A stretch of 64,000 nucleotides of DNA from Propionivibrio dicarboxylicus (GTDB taxonomy: Bacteria; Pseudomonadota; Gammaproteobacteria; Burkholderiales; Rhodocyclaceae): contig NZ_FNCY01000001.1 in assembly GCF_900099695.1 (NCBI RefSeq), positions 124,001 to 188,000 of the forward strand, read 5' to 3'. The notes under the pieces are model-generated. The model was given only the letters and a program-made list of their open reading frames with translations, searched no databases and was not told the DNA's origin. Positions within the stretch are counted from its first letter, which is position 1, and each line of letters opens with the position of its first letter. The translations under genes were made by a program, and so were the position numbers. Below are positions 33,545 to 43,284 of the stretch, in pieces.

Positions 33545-33970
33545 TTACGACGGCACCGCCAAGATGACGTGCGAGGCTTTGATCAACGCACAGGCGTGCG
33601 TGCCTTTGGCGAGACCGAGGTCGTGGATGCTCTCGTTGGTGACCGTCGCCACGACGAGCTTGCCGCCCGGCAGCTCGATGACCACCTCGCCGTTAATCGC
33701 GCCTTCCTGGCAGCGCACGACCGTACCGCACAGCCTATTGCGCGCGCTGGTCTTTAGCGACGTATCGGTCGTCACGATGACCCACGGCGCCTTGATCAGC
33801 GCGTAGGCTTCGATGCCCGGCTTGAGGGCGAGTTGGTCGATGCTGTCGTTGGTGACGACCGCAGCGAGTTCGTCGCCACCGCCGATATCGAGGACGACTT
33901 CGGCGTTGATGGCGCCTTTCCTGAGCGATTTGACGCGGCCGAGGAATTGGTTGCGCGCACTGGTTTTCAT
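33545..33970 (-). CDS. Di-Mop molybdate-binding protein (ModG-like)
   Basis: A 141-residue protein made of two TOBE/Mop domains of about 70 residues, each beginning TSARN and containing KGAINAEVVLDI or EGAINGEVVIEL and a DS/ES-I-x-x-L-x-L block. Such molbindins store or buffer molybdate in the cytoplasm. Directly downstream of nifQ, it probably feeds molybdenum into FeMo-co synthesis. AGGAAATAAG precedes the ATG. Confidence 0.92.
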   Translation of the reverse strand: MKTSARNQFLGRVKSLRKGAINAEVVLDIGGGDELAAVVTNDSIDQLALKPGIEAYALIKAPWVIVTTDTSLKTSARNRLCGTVVRCQEGAINGEVVIELPGGKLVVATVTNESIHDLGLAKGTHACALIKASHVILAVPS

Positions 33971-34053
33971 ATCTTATTTCCTGATGTGTTGATCGGTAAG
34001 AACGCATACCGCCAGCGATATGGCGCCCTGCGTCGGCAGTGTGGCCCGGACAA

Positions 34054-34599
34054 TCAGTTGTCCTCCGGCCCGAAGCAGATTCTGAAATCGCAGCAGTCGG
34101 CGCAATGCGGTGACTTGCAGATCGGAATTCCCGAACGCTCGCACAGTTGCCGGTAGAAGAATTTCTTCCATTTCATGTCACCGACATTCTTCGCGGCGAG
34201 CGCCGGAAAATGCGTCGTCATCAGTTCCGAGAGAACCCTGCGACTGGGTAGCCCCATGTCCTGCCAGAGATGGTTCTCGCCCATCGCGGCGGTGGCGATG
34301 GCGTGCGCCAACCAGGTTTCCTGCACGCGTCCGCCGGCGCGATGGTCGAGCAGCAGCTCGACGAGGTCGTCGAACTCGTCGAGTTCGAACAGGCGGCCGC
34401 GTCCGCCGGCGACGGGTGACGCGCCGTTGCGGCAGTCGAGCCCCGGGAAGTATTCGTCGATCAGGTGGCTGAAGCCGTCTTCACTCAGGCCGCGGATCAG
34501 CGGCGCACGTCCGGCGCGCAAGGACATCGCGATGACGCCGGCGAAAGCCAGCGTGTCCGGGCGCTCGGGATGGCGGGCGAGAGAGAGGGGTAGCGTCAT
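34054..34599 (-). CDS. nifQ: NifQ, molybdenum donor for FeMo-co synthesis
   Basis: Iron-sulfur protein that brings molybdenum to the FeMo-cofactor assembly machinery. The 181-residue protein ends in the diagnostic motif C-x4-C-x2-C-x5-C (CKSPHCADCCDFRIC, near residue 162). AAGGAGAT lies before the ATG. It heads a minus-strand series with a molybdate binder and a NafY-like carrier and is divergent from nifE; a sigma-54-type promoter is just upstream. Confidence 0.95.
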   Translation of the reverse strand: MTLPLSLARHPERPDTLAFAGVIAMSLRAGRAPLIRGLSEDGFSHLIDEYFPGLDCRNGASPVAGGRGRLFELDEFDDLVELLLDHRAGGRVQETWLAHAIATAAMGENHLWQDMGLPSRRVLSELMTTHFPALAAKNVGDMKWKKFFYRQLCERSGIPICKSPHCADCCDFRICFGPEDN

Positions 34600-34650
34600 C
34601 GTGAGATCTCCTTTGCTGCTGATGTGTTGCCTGCGGGTCGTTCACTCCTA

Positions 34651-34665
34651 GCAAAAGTCCTTCCA
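34651..34665 (-). promoter_or_regulatory. Sigma-54 promoter of nifQ
   Basis: On the minus strand TGGAAGG-N4-TTGC-T: the -24 GG and a perfect -12 TTGC at the right spacing, with two mismatches in the rest of the -24 box. It lies 52 bases before the nifQ ATG. The NifA sites at 34697 and 34739 could serve it as well as nifE. Confidence 0.72.
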
Positions 34666-34696
34666 TCCCGCCGGGCCGGCAATTTCGTTGCGCGAA

Positions 34697-34754
34697 TGTC
34701 GGATTCGCGACAAGACGCCCGGCCCCGGCAGCGCACTCTGTCGTGATCGCCACA
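34697..34754. promoter_or_regulatory. Two NifA upstream activator sites between nifQ and nifE
   Basis: Two exact TGT-N10-ACA sites at 34697-34712 and 34739-34754. They are the NifA enhancer motif and lie 32 and 74 bases upstream of the nifQ -24 and about 190 and 148 bases upstream of the nifE -24, both workable distances for enhancer looping. Confidence 0.82.
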
Positions 34755-34901
34755 AAGCCACCCGGCGCCACCGCGAGCGTCGACGTCGGTGACAGCTTGG
34801 CGCCGCACGTGCCGAAACACGCGGCCGGCTTCGACCGGCGCCGGTCGCGGGGCGTTTTCATGCCACCGCCAGTCGCCTCGACCCGTGCGGCTTCCCGCCC
34901 G

Positions 34902-34916
34902 TGGCACGCAGCTTGC
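34902..34916 (+). promoter_or_regulatory. Sigma-54 promoter of nifE
   Basis: TGGCACG-N4-TTGC, a perfect -24/-12 element, 26 bases before the nifE ATG. The 343-base gap between nifQ and nifE holds this, the nifQ promoter and two NifA sites; no other gene is seen in it. Confidence 0.93.
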
Positions 34917-34942
34917 AAGACGAGGTCCGAAAGGATTCCGCC

Positions 34943-36376
34943 ATGAAGACGAGCGACATCGCCCTGCTGATCAACGAGCCCGCCTGTTCGAACAACGCGA
35001 ACAAGGCCAAGGGCGGCTGCACGCGTCCAAAGCCCGGCGCGACCGCTGGCGGCTGCACCTTCGACGGCGCGCAGATCACCCTGTTTCCGATCGCCGACGT
35101 CGCCCACATCGTGCACGGGCCGATCGCCTGCGCCGGCGACTCCTGGGACAACCGGGGCACGCGCACGAGCGGGCCGGGGCTCTACCGGATCGGCATGGCG
35201 ACCGACCTCTCCGAACAGGATATCGTCATGGGCCGCAGCGAGAAACGGCTGTTCCATGCCATCAAGCAGGCGATCGACACGCACGCGCCGGCTGCCGTCT
35301 TCGTCTATGCCACCTGCGTTACAGCGATGATCGGCGACGACCTGCCGGCGATCTGCAAGGCAGCGCAGGCGCGCTGGGGCGTGCCGGTGGTGCCGGTCGA
35401 CGCGGCCGGCTTCTACGGTTCCAAGAAACTCGGTGACCGCATCGCCGGCGAGACGATGTTCGAGTACGTCATCGGTACGCGCGAACCCGACCCGGTGCCC
35501 GACTCGGCGCAACGCCCCGGCATCCGCGTCCATGACATCGCTCTGATCGCCGAATACAACATCTGCGGTGAGTTCTGGCACGTGGCGCCGCTGTTCGACG
35601 AACTCGGCCTGCGCATCCTTGGCGCGCTCTCGGGCGATGCGCGTTTCCGCGAAGTGCAAACGATGCACCGCGCCGAAGCGTCGATGGTCGTCTGCTCCAA
35701 CGCCCTGCTCAACGTCGCGCGCAAGATGAAGGAACGCTGGGGCGTGCCGTATTTCGAGGGCAGTTTCTACGGCATTTCCGACACGTCGAAAGTCCTGCGC
35801 GAATTCGCCGCGCTGCTTGGCGATGACGACCTCACGGCGCGCACCGAAGCGTTGATCGCCCGCGAGGAAGCCAAGGTCCACGCCCTGCTCGCCCCCTGGC
35901 GCGCGCGCTTGAAGGGCAAGCGCGCCCTGCTCTACACCGGCGGCGTCAAGTCCTGGTCGATCATTTCCGCCTTGCAGGATCTGGGCATGGAGGTCGTGGC
36001 CACCGGCGTGCGCAAATCGACCGAGGAAGACAAGGAACGCATCCGCGCACTGATGGGCGAGGACACGCACATGATCGAGGACGGCAACCCGGCCGGCCTG
36101 CTCAAGATCTACAACGAGAAAGGCGCCGACGTGCTGATCGCCGGTGGTCGCAATCTCTATACGGCAATGAAGGCGCGCGTGCCCTTCCTCGACATCAACC
36201 AGGAACGCGAACATGCCTATGCCGGTTACGCCGGCATGGTCGAGATGGCGCGCCAGCTGGCGCTGACCATCGAGAACCCGGTCTGGCTGGCGGTGCGCAA
36301 ACCGGCGCCGTGGGCGCACGTCAGGCGCGTCGGCCAGCCGGTCGTCATTGCGGAAACAGGAGCGCGCCATGGCTGA
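34943..36376 (+). CDS. nifE: NifE, FeMo-cofactor assembly scaffold alpha subunit
   Basis: With NifN forms the scaffold on which the NifB product is matured to FeMo-co. The 477-residue protein is homologous to NifD, with conserved cysteines in EPACSNN, KGGCTRP and [14 protein letters not shown] near the N-terminus and the NifE pattern [20 protein letters not shown] near residue 330. AAGGA lies 8 bases before the ATG. It is the first gene of a run from nifE to nifS, driven by the sigma-54 promoter upstream, and overlaps nifN by 8 bases. Confidence 0.97.
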   Translation: MKTSDIALLINEPACSNNANKAKGGCTRPKPGATAGGCTFDGAQITLFPIADVAHIVHGPIACAGDSWDNRGTRTSGPGLYRIGMATDLSEQDIVMGRSEKRLFHAIKQAIDTHAPAAVFVYATCVTAMIGDDLPAICKAAQARWGVPVVPVDAAGFYGSKKLGDRIAGETMFEYVIGTREPDPVPDSAQRPGIRVHDIALIAEYNICGEFWHVAPLFDELGLRILGALSGDARFREVQTMHRAEASMVVCSNALLNVARKMKERWGVPYFEGSFYGISDTSKVLREFAALLGDDDLTARTEALIAREEAKVHALLAPWRARLKGKRALLYTGGVKSWSIISALQDLGMEVVATGVRKSTEEDKERIRALMGEDTHMIEDGNPAGLLKIYNEKGADVLIAGGRNLYTAMKARVPFLDINQEREHAYAGYAGMVEMARQLALTIENPVWLAVRKPAPWAHVRRVGQPVVIAETGARHG

Positions 36377-37763
36377 AATCATTCGCCGCGCCAAGGCCCT
36401 GACGGTCAGCCCGCTCAAGGCGAGCCAGCCGGTCGGCGCCGCCCTGGCCTTCCTCGGACTGCGCAACTGTCTGCCAATGCTGCACGGCGCGCAAGGCTGC
36501 ACGGCCTTCGGCAAGGTCTTTCTGGTGCGCCACTTCCGCGAGCCGATCCCGCTGCAGACGACGGCGATGGACCAGATCGCCACGGTGATGAATGCCGACG
36601 AGAACGTGCTCGTCGGCCTCAAGACGATCTGCGACAGGAACCATCCCGACGTCATCGGCTTGCCGACGACCGGGCTGTCCGAAACACAGGGAACCGACAT
36701 TCACCGTCTGGTACGCGAGTTCCGCGCCAAGCATCCGGAATATGCCGATGTCGCGGTGGTTCCGGTCAATACGCCGGACTTCAACGGCTGTTTCGAGAGC
36801 GGCTTCGCCCTGGCGCTCGACGCCATCATCGAAACGCTGGTGCCGGAAACGCGCCACGCACGACGGCGACATCGCCAGGTCAATGTACTGGCGTCGTCGA
36901 TGCTTTCGCCGGGCGACATCGAAGCGATCAAGGACTGGATCGAAGCCTTCGGTCTGCGTCCGGTCGTCGTGCCCGACCTCGGCGATTCGATGGACGGCCA
37001 CCTGATCGAGAAGCAGTACACGCCGTTGACGCTCGGCGGCGCGCCGCTTGCCGAGATTGCGGCGATGGGCGAGTCGATCGCCACGCTGGCGATCGGCCGT
37101 TCGATCGGCGCAGCGGCCGACCGGCTCGAAGCGCGCACCGGCGTGCCGACCTTCCGGTTCGACCACCTGATGGGACTCGACGCCAGCGATGCCTTCACGC
37201 ACGCCTTGTCAGACATCTCCGGCGTAGCGGTGCCGGCGAAAATCGAGCGGCAGCGCGCGCAGTTGCTCGATGCGATGGTCGATACGCATTTCATGACCGG
37301 CTTCCTGCGCGTCGCGCTGGCGCTCGAACCCGATCTGCTCAAAGGCTTCGCCGACCTGTTCGCCGGCATGGGCGCCGAGGTCGTGACGGCGGTGACGCCG
37401 GCCCGCGCCGAGGTGCTCGGGAGCGTTTCCTGCCACGCTGTTCAGATCGGCGACCTGGAGGATTGCGAGCAGGCGGCCGCAGCATCCGGCGCGCAACTGC
37501 TGGTCGGCAATTCGCACGGCGACACGCTCGCCAAACGTCTGGGCATTCCGCTGTTGCGCGCCGGCTTTCCCTTGTATGACTGCGTCGGCGGCTACGCGCG
37601 CGGATGGGTGGGCTACCGCCAGTCGCGGCAAGCCCTGTTCGATATCGCCAACCTTTTCCTGGGGCAGCACCATGAGCTTCCTGCCTACCGATCCATTTAC
37701 CGAACCGACGTCATGCCCACCCCCTTGCGGACGCAAGCTGGCGCTGGCCTGGTCCACCACTGA
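36369..37763 (+). CDS. nifN: NifN, FeMo-cofactor assembly scaffold beta subunit
   Basis: Beta subunit of the NifEN scaffold, 464 residues, homologous to NifK. The family marks are [32 protein letters not shown] (about residues 18-50, given here in its conserved sense: Cys and Gly positions match) and FNGCFESGF near 140. It overlaps both nifE and nifX, so the three are translationally coupled. Confidence 0.96.
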   Translation: MAEIIRRAKALTVSPLKASQPVGAALAFLGLRNCLPMLHGAQGCTAFGKVFLVRHFREPIPLQTTAMDQIATVMNADENVLVGLKTICDRNHPDVIGLPTTGLSETQGTDIHRLVREFRAKHPEYADVAVVPVNTPDFNGCFESGFALALDAIIETLVPETRHARRRHRQVNVLASSMLSPGDIEAIKDWIEAFGLRPVVVPDLGDSMDGHLIEKQYTPLTLGGAPLAEIAAMGESIATLAIGRSIGAAADRLEARTGVPTFRFDHLMGLDASDAFTHALSDISGVAVPAKIERQRAQLLDAMVDTHFMTGFLRVALALEPDLLKGFADLFAGMGAEVVTAVTPARAEVLGSVSCHAVQIGDLEDCEQAAAASGAQLLVGNSHGDTLAKRLGIPLLRAGFPLYDCVGGYARGWVGYRQSRQALFDIANLFLGQHHELPAYRSIYRTDVMPTPLRTQAGAGLVHH

Positions 37764-38193
37764 GACGGTGCCCGCGATGCTCAAGGTCGCCTTCGCCACC
37801 TCCAACCGCACGACCGTCGACCAGCATTTCGGCGCGTCGCTCGGCTTCGCTATCCACGCGATCGACGGCGAGCGCACGCGGCTCGTCGAAGTGGCGGAAT
37901 TCCCCGAGGAATCGATGGACGGCAACGAGGACAAGCTGGCGCAGAAGATTTCCGCGTTGGCCGGTTGCGCCGCCGTCTATTGCCTGGCGGTCGGCGGTTC
38001 GGCGGTCCGTCAGTTGCTGGCGGCGGGGATTCAGCCGTTCCGCCTCGACGACGAACGCAGCATCGACAGTCTGCTCGACGAACTGCGTCGCGCGGCGCAT
38101 GACGGCGGCGTCGCCTGGATCGACCGCATCGTGCGGCGCGCGGCCGATGCCGACCGCTTCGAGCGTATGGCCGAGGAAGGATGGCAGGAATGA
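37672..38193 (+). CDS. nifX: NifX, FeMo-cofactor precursor carrier
   Basis: Small carrier of NifB-co and the VK cluster between NifB and NifEN. The NifX core starts at [18 protein letters not shown] and the whole protein is 173 residues from ATG 37672 (GGGG upstream). An internal ATG at 37777 would give a shorter protein, but Azotobacter NifX also has an N-terminal extension. It overlaps the end of nifN by 92 bases, an unusually long overlap, and the next gene by ATGA. Confidence 0.92.
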   Translation: MSFLPTDPFTEPTSCPPPCGRKLALAWSTTETVPAMLKVAFATSNRTTVDQHFGASLGFAIHAIDGERTRLVEVAEFPEESMDGNEDKLAQKISALAGCAAVYCLAVGGSAVRQLLAAGIQPFRLDDERSIDSLLDELRRAAHDGGVAWIDRIVRRAADADRFERMAEEGWQE

Positions 38194-38642
38194 ACGAGAC
38201 CGTCGAACGGCGCGGCGAGGTCATCCGCTTCGATGACGATGGCCTGGCGCAGGTACGGCTTGAGCGTGAGTCGGCCTGCGGCCAGTGCGGCAGTCGCGGC
38301 ACCTGCGGCGCCGGACAGACAGCGGATCAAATCGTCCGCCTGCGCCTGTCGACAACGCTGCGTGTCGGCGACGCAGTGACCGTATCGACCTCGTCGGCGT
38401 CGGTCGTCGTCGCGGCATTGCTCGGCTATGCGCTGCCGGCGGTCTGTCTGCTGCTCGGCGCGATCCTCGCCGAACTCTACGCCGGCAACGACGCAGCCAC
38501 GGTCGCCGGCGCCGCGCTCGGTTTCGTCGCCGGGCTGCTGATCGCGCGCGCGGTCGCGCCTGCGGCGCTCGGCAACACCCTGGCACCCAGCGCGTTGCCG
38601 GATCACTGCAGCCACACTTTTCACCCCGGAGCACCCTCATGA
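38190..38642 (+). CDS. rseC: RseC/MucC-like membrane protein in the nif operon
   Basis: A 150-residue protein with an N-terminal cysteine motif ([11 protein letters not shown], near residue 31) and two membrane helices ([22 protein letters not shown] and the segment near GFVAGLLIA). This is the layout of RseC, which works with Rsx/Rnf in reducing SoxR or signalling to sigma-E. It lies between nifX and the DUF269 gene, with ATGA overlaps on both sides. Since the cluster also has a full rnf operon, it may help assemble or tune Rnf; that is inference. Confidence 0.88.
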   Translation: MNETVERRGEVIRFDDDGLAQVRLERESACGQCGSRGTCGAGQTADQIVRLRLSTTLRVGDAVTVSTSSASVVVAALLGYALPAVCLLLGAILAELYAGNDAATVAGAALGFVAGLLIARAVAPAALGNTLAPSALPDHCSHTFHPGAPS

Positions 38643-39103
38643 CCACGATTGCCAACCCGTTCGACACGCTGCGCGAGACCGACTTCATCAAGGAAATGGT
38701 GCGCCAGATGCGCGCGCTCGACAGCTACGGACAATTCGACGGGCAACCCGCCGAGCGCCTGCTCGATCCCTTCGTCCTGACCAAGGAGCGCAAGGCCGAG
38801 ATCCCGCTCATCGGCGATCCCGACGAAACCACGATCGCCTGCGTGCGCGCCTTCTACAACGCGATCTCCGTAATGATCGAGAAGGAATGCGGCCTGATGG
38901 CCGTGCCGCTGGTGCATCTCTCCTACGAAGGCTTCGGACGTGTGCTGATCACGGTCGGCAAACTGGTCGTGCTCGACCGCACCCTGCGCGACGTGCATCG
39001 CTTCGGCTTCGAGAGTCTGTCGAAGATGAAGAACGAGGCCGACAAGTATCTGGCGGTGGCGCTGGAGATCGTCGGCAAGTACCCGGAAGTTGCCGGACTG
39101 TAG
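38639..39103 (+). CDS. NifX-associated nitrogen fixation protein (DUF269)
   Basis: A 154-residue protein of the NifX-associated DUF269 family, found almost only next to nifX in diazotrophs ([45 protein letters not shown]). Its biochemical role is not settled. It starts inside the rseC stop codon (ATGA) and is followed after 47 bases by the nif ferredoxin. Confidence 0.93.
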   Translation: MTTIANPFDTLRETDFIKEMVRQMRALDSYGQFDGQPAERLLDPFVLTKERKAEIPLIGDPDETTIACVRAFYNAISVMIEKECGLMAVPLVHLSYEGFGRVLITVGKLVVLDRTLRDVHRFGFESLSKMKNEADKYLAVALEIVGKYPEVAGL

Positions 39104-39150
39104 CCCCCCCTTTTTTTCTACCCCACCCTTTTTTGATTGAGGAAACTGAC

Positions 39151-39450
39151 ATGGAAAACATCACTGGCCTGACCCTCGGCGGCACTCCCTGGACACCTGA
39201 GTTCATCACCGAAATCAATCCCAAGAAGTGCATCGGCTGCGGCCGTTGCTACAAGGTCTGCTCGCGCGATGTGCTCGACCTCATGGATCGCGGCGAGGAC
39301 ATGGACATCGACGACGAGGATTACGACGAGGACGATACCGCCTCGGTCATGACGATCAAGAACGCCAAGGACTGCATCGGCTGCGGCGCCTGCAGCCGGG
39401 TCTGCCCGAAGGGCTGCTACAGCTATTCGGCCAGCCCGGTGATGGCGTGA
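39151..39450 (+). CDS. fdxB: Nif-specific ferredoxin III, 2[4Fe-4S]
   Basis: A 99-residue bacterial-type ferredoxin with two cluster motifs, [11 protein letters not shown] (near residue 29) and [15 protein letters not shown] (near 76), joined by an acidic linker rich in Asp/Glu. This long acidic spacer is typical of nif-specific ferredoxin III. It lies between DUF269 and nifU and may supply electrons to cofactor assembly. GAGGAAA lies before the ATG. Confidence 0.94.
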   Translation: MENITGLTLGGTPWTPEFITEINPKKCIGCGRCYKVCSRDVLDLMDRGEDMDIDDEDYDEDDTASVMTIKNAKDCIGCGACSRVCPKGCYSYSASPVMA

Positions 39451-39542
39451 TCGCCTGGCGAGGCCCGCTTCCGGATACCGCTCAGTCGCTGCAATGACAT
39501 CGAAGTTGGCCGCTGCATTTTTCAAACATCAGGAGTCGCGCC

Positions 39543-40466
39543 ATGTGGGACTATTCCGAAAAAGTTCGTGAGCATTTCTTCAATCCGCGCAATGCCGGTC
39601 CGATGGCCGATGCCAACGCCGTCGGCGACGTCGGTTCGATCCAGTGCGGCGACGCGCTGCGTCTGATGCTCAAGGTCGACCCGCAGAACGAGCGCATTGT
39701 CGACGCCCACTTCCAGACTTTCGGCTGCGGCTCGGCGATCGCTTCGTCATCGGCGCTGACCGAGATCGTCAAAGGCATGACGCTCGACGAAGCCTTGCAG
39801 GTGTCGAATCAGCAGATCGCCGATTATCTCGACGGACTGCCGCCCGAGAAGATGCACTGCTCGGTGATGGGACGCGAGGCCTTGCAGGCGGCGGTCGCCA
39901 ACTACCGCGGTGAAGCCTGGTCCGACGATCATGAAGAAGGCGCGATGGTCTGCAAGTGCTTCGCCGTCGATTCGGTGCTGATCGAGGACGTCGTGCGCGC
40001 CAACACGCTGACCACCGTCGAGCAGGTGACGCAGTACACCAAGGCCGGCGGCGGCTGTTGCAGCTGTCATGAAGGCATCGAGGAAATCCTGGCCAGGACA
40101 TCGGCCGAACACTGCACCGCACCGATGCCTCCGTCATTGGCTGAACTGCCTTCGGCCTCGACGACTGACGCCGTGCCCGAGCCGGTTATCGAGGCCGAGA
40201 GCAAACCGCGCCTCACCAATTATCAGCGCATGCGCAAGATCGAGGAAACGATCGAGGCCATCCGTCCGATGCTGCAACGCGATCACGGCGACATCGAAGT
40301 CGTCGAGATCAACGGCAAGAACATCTACGTCAATCTCAAAGGCGCCTGCCAGGGCTGCATGATGGAACAGGCGACGCTCTCCGGCATCCAGGCGCAGCTC
40401 GTCGAGGCGCTCGGCGAATTCGTGCAGCTGCTGCCGGCGGCTTTGCTCGCGCAGGCGCGGAGGTAA
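39543..40466 (+). CDS. nifU: NifU, iron-sulfur cluster scaffold
   Basis: Scaffold that builds [2Fe-2S] and [4Fe-4S] clusters for nitrogenase. All three domains are present in 307 residues: the IscU-like part with C35, C62 and C106, the central permanent [2Fe-2S] domain (CKCFAVD and GGCCSCHEG), and the C-terminal Nfu-like domain with CQGC. It works with NifS, which starts 3 bases later. Confidence 0.97.
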   Translation: MWDYSEKVREHFFNPRNAGPMADANAVGDVGSIQCGDALRLMLKVDPQNERIVDAHFQTFGCGSAIASSSALTEIVKGMTLDEALQVSNQQIADYLDGLPPEKMHCSVMGREALQAAVANYRGEAWSDDHEEGAMVCKCFAVDSVLIEDVVRANTLTTVEQVTQYTKAGGGCCSCHEGIEEILARTSAEHCTAPMPPSLAELPSASTTDAVPEPVIEAESKPRLTNYQRMRKIEETIEAIRPMLQRDHGDIEVVEINGKNIYVNLKGACQGCMMEQATLSGIQAQLVEALGEFVQLLPAALLAQARR

Positions 40467-40469
40467 GCG

Positions 40470-41687
40470 ATGACCCCGATCTATCTCGACAACAACGCGA
40501 CGACAGCCTGCGATCCGGCGGTGGTCGCGGCGATGCTGCCGTACTTTACCGAACAGTTCGGCAACGCCTCGTCGATGCACAGCTTCGGCAACCAGGTGGC
40601 ACAGGGTCTGAAGGGAGCCCGCGGTGCGGTGCAGCAGTTGCTCGGCGCCGAATTCGATTCCGAGATCATCTTCACCTCCTGCGGCACCGAGTCCGATTCG
40701 ACGGCGATCCTCTCGGCGCTGCGGGCGCAGCCCGAACGCAAGCAGATCATCACCACGGTGGTCGAGCACCCGGCGATTCTGGCGCTGTGCGAGCATCTGG
40801 AGAAGGAAGGCGTGGTCGTCCATCGCCTCAAGGTCGATAAGCGGGGACGGCTCGACCTCGACGAATACAAATCCCTGCTCTCGCCGCGCACGGCGATCGT
40901 CTCGGCGATGTGGGCCAACAACGAAACCGGCACGCTGTTTCCGGTCGAGCAAATGGCGGCGATGGCGCGGTCTGTCGGCGCGATGTTCCACACCGACGCG
41001 GTGCAGGCGGTCGGCAAGGTGCCAATCGACCTCAAGTCGAGCAAGATCGACATGCTCTCGTTGTCCGGGCACAAGCTGCATGCGCCCAAGGGCATCGGCG
41101 TGCTCTACCTGCGGCGCAACACGCGCTTCCGTCCGCTCCTGCGCGGCGGCCACCAGGAACGCGGCCGGCGTGCCGGCACGGAGAACTCGGCGTCGATCGT
41201 CGGCCTCGGCAAGGCGGCCGAACTCGCCCTCGAACACATGACGTTCGAGAACACCGAAGTGAAGCGCCTGCGCGACAAGCTCGAAGCCGGCATCCTGGCG
41301 CAGGTGCCGCATGCCTTCGTCACCGGCGATCCGGCCAATCGCCTGCCGAACACCTCGAGCATCGCCTTCGAGTATGTCGAGGGCGAAGCAATCCTGCTCC
41401 TGCTCAACCAGCAGGGCATCGCGGCGTCGAGCGGCTCGGCCTGCACCTCGGGATCGCTCGAACCCTCGCATGTGATGCGCGCCATGGGCATCCCGTACAC
41501 GGCCGCGCACGGCACCATCCGCTTCTCGCTGTCGCGCTACAACCGCGAGGAAGAGATCGATCGCGTCATCGCCGCGGTGCCGCCGATCATCGCGCAGCTG
41601 CGCAAGCTCTCGCCGTACTGGAACGGCAACGGGCCGGTCGACGGCGCGGCCGCCGGGGCGGTCACATTCGCACCGGCCTACGCGTGA
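40470..41687 (+). CDS. nifS: NifS, cysteine desulfurase
   Basis: Pyridoxal-phosphate enzyme that takes sulfur from cysteine for NifU. The 405-residue protein has the PLP lysine in SLSGHKLHAPKG near residue 200 and the catalytic cysteine in ASSGSACTSGS near 325, a class I layout. It is tightly coupled to nifU. A sigma-54 promoter for nifV begins shortly after its stop. Confidence 0.96.
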   Translation: MTPIYLDNNATTACDPAVVAAMLPYFTEQFGNASSMHSFGNQVAQGLKGARGAVQQLLGAEFDSEIIFTSCGTESDSTAILSALRAQPERKQIITTVVEHPAILALCEHLEKEGVVVHRLKVDKRGRLDLDEYKSLLSPRTAIVSAMWANNETGTLFPVEQMAAMARSVGAMFHTDAVQAVGKVPIDLKSSKIDMLSLSGHKLHAPKGIGVLYLRRNTRFRPLLRGGHQERGRRAGTENSASIVGLGKAAELALEHMTFENTEVKRLRDKLEAGILAQVPHAFVTGDPANRLPNTSSIAFEYVEGEAILLLLNQQGIAASSGSACTSGSLEPSHVMRAMGIPYTAAHGTIRFSLSRYNREEEIDRVIAAVPPIIAQLRKLSPYWNGNGPVDGAAAGAVTFAPAYA

Positions 41688-41696
41688 TCCACGCCG

Positions 41697-41712
41697 TGTC
41701 GGCTTTGCGACA
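41697..41712. promoter_or_regulatory. NifA activator site upstream of nifV
   Basis: Exact TGT-N10-ACA, ten bases past the nifS stop and 63 bases before the -24 of the nifV promoter. Confidence 0.8.
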
Positions 41713-41774
41713 AAAGGCGCTGCGTCGTTCCGGCGCCGATTCGCAAGCGATTGAAAAGGCGTGACAAATCATTC

Positions 41775-41789
41775 TGGCACTGGAATTGC
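41775..41789 (+). promoter_or_regulatory. Sigma-54 promoter of nifV
   Basis: TGGCACT-N4-TTGC-T, a near-perfect -24/-12 element, 22 bases before the nifV ATG and paired with a NifA site upstream. It makes nifVWZM a separate NifA-dependent transcript. Confidence 0.92.
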
Positions 41790-41811
41790 TGTTGTATCTC
41801 CAGGAGGTAAC

Positions 41812-42945
41812 ATGGCCATGACACGCACTACCATCCCGGTGATCAACGACACCACACTGCGCGACGGCGAACAATCGGCCGGCGTCGCTTTCAGCCTCGA
41901 CGAAAAACTCGCGATCGCCCGCCAGCTCGATGCCATCGGCATTCCGGAACTGGAGGTCGGCATTCCGGCGATGGGCGCGCTCGAACAAGAGAGCATCCGG
42001 GCCGTCGCCGGTCTTGGCCTCGCCGCGCGCCTGATGGTCTGGACGCGGATGTTGCGCGCCGATATCGACGCCTGTGCCGGCCTGGGGATTCATCTCGTCG
42101 ATATTTCCGTCCCGGCCTCCGACCAGCATCTCGCCTACAAGCTGCGCAAGGAACGCGGCTGGCTGCTCGACCAGTTGCCGGCGCACATCGCCTACGCGCT
42201 CGACGCCGGCTTCGAGGTCGCCGTCGGCGCGGAAGACGCGTCGCGCTCCGATCCCGGTTTTCTCGCGCAGATCGCCGACGTTGCCCAGAAGGCCGGCGCG
42301 CGTCGCATCCGCTTCGCCGATACGCTCGGCGTGCTCGATCCGTTCTCGATGGCCGAGCGGATTGCCGACCTGCGCCGCCGCACCGATCTTGAAATCGAAA
42401 TTCACGCACACGACGATCTCGGCATGGCGACGGCCAACACGCTGGCCGCGGTGCGAGCCGGGGCGACGCACGTCAACACGACGGTGAACGGCCTCGGCGA
42501 ACGCGCCGGCAACGCGCCGCTCGAAGAAGTCGTGCTCGGCCTGTTCCAGTGCCACGGCATCGACGCAGGCATCGACCTGAAGGGATTCCCGCGCGTGTCG
42601 GAACTCGTGGCCTGCGCCTCCGGGCGACCGGTACCGTGGCAGAAGAGCGTCGTCGGCGAAGGCGCCTTCGCGCACGAATCCGGCGTGCATATCGACGGAC
42701 TGATCAAGAACCCCGACAACTACCAGGGTTTCGACCCGAGTCTCGTCGGCCGCCAGCATCGTTTCGTGCTCGGCAAGCATTCCGGAAAAGTCGGCGTTCA
42801 GGCCGTGTACGCGTCGCTCGGCGAGCGGATCGCCGACGCCGAGGCGGCGCAGATTCTGGACAGCGTCCGCGATTTCGTGAACGCGGCGAAACGGCCGCCA
42901 TCGTCGCAAGAGTTGCTGGCACTGCTGGAAGGCGCGCGGCACTAG
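41812..42945 (+). CDS. nifV: NifV, homocitrate synthase
   Basis: Condenses acetyl-CoA with 2-oxoglutarate to homocitrate, the organic ligand of FeMo-co. The 377-residue protein has the HMGL-like signature [16 protein letters not shown] near the N-terminus, the metal-binding [14 protein letters not shown] near residue 198 and [18 protein letters not shown] near 221. The ATG at 41812 follows a perfect AGGAGGT; an earlier GTG at 41761 lies upstream of the promoter and is ruled out. Confidence 0.96.
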   Translation: MAMTRTTIPVINDTTLRDGEQSAGVAFSLDEKLAIARQLDAIGIPELEVGIPAMGALEQESIRAVAGLGLAARLMVWTRMLRADIDACAGLGIHLVDISVPASDQHLAYKLRKERGWLLDQLPAHIAYALDAGFEVAVGAEDASRSDPGFLAQIADVAQKAGARRIRFADTLGVLDPFSMAERIADLRRRTDLEIEIHAHDDLGMATANTLAAVRAGATHVNTTVNGLGERAGNAPLEEVVLGLFQCHGIDAGIDLKGFPRVSELVACASGRPVPWQKSVVGEGAFAHESGVHIDGLIKNPDNYQGFDPSLVGRQHRFVLGKHSGKVGVQAVYASLGERIADAEAAQILDSVRDFVNAAKRPPSSQELLALLEGARH

Positions 42946-42975
42946 GCGCGGCGAGACATAAGCGAGGACATTGCA

Positions 42976-43284
42976 ATGAGCATCGAACTTGAAATGGCCG
43001 AACTGGAATCGGCCGAGGACTTCCTGACCTACTTCGGCATCGCCTACGATCCCGGTGTCATCCAGATCTGCCGGCTGCACATCCTGCAGCGCTTTCACGA
43101 CTACCTCAAACACCGGGCCGACACAGCCCCCCCGACCCACGAGCAGTATCGCGACTGCCTCGCACGCGCCTATGAGGACTTCGTGCATTCGGATGCGCAG
43201 ACCGAGAAGGTCTTTCGCGTCTTCAAGCGCGCCGCCGGTATCGCCACGGTGCCGCTGTCGTCGATCCGGCGCGCGAGGCCGTGA
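42976..43284 (+). CDS. nifW: NifW, nitrogenase-stabilising protein
   Basis: A 102-residue protein of the NifW family (ESAEDFLTYFGIAYDPGVIQICRLHILQRF, in its conserved sense), thought to protect the MoFe protein or help its maturation. Its TGA overlaps the nifZ ATG by one base. It lies 30 bases after nifV. Confidence 0.94.
   Translation: MSIELEMAELESAEDFLTYFGIAYDPGVIQICRLHILQRFHDYLKHRADTAPPTHEQYRDCLARAYEDFVHSDAQTEKVFRVFKRAAGIATVPLSSIRRARP

Noticed and set aside
34481-36700. Long minus-strand open frame across nifE
   Set aside because: It is the antisense of nifE and of the promoter region. Its translation shows no domain and is rich in Arg, His and Asp.
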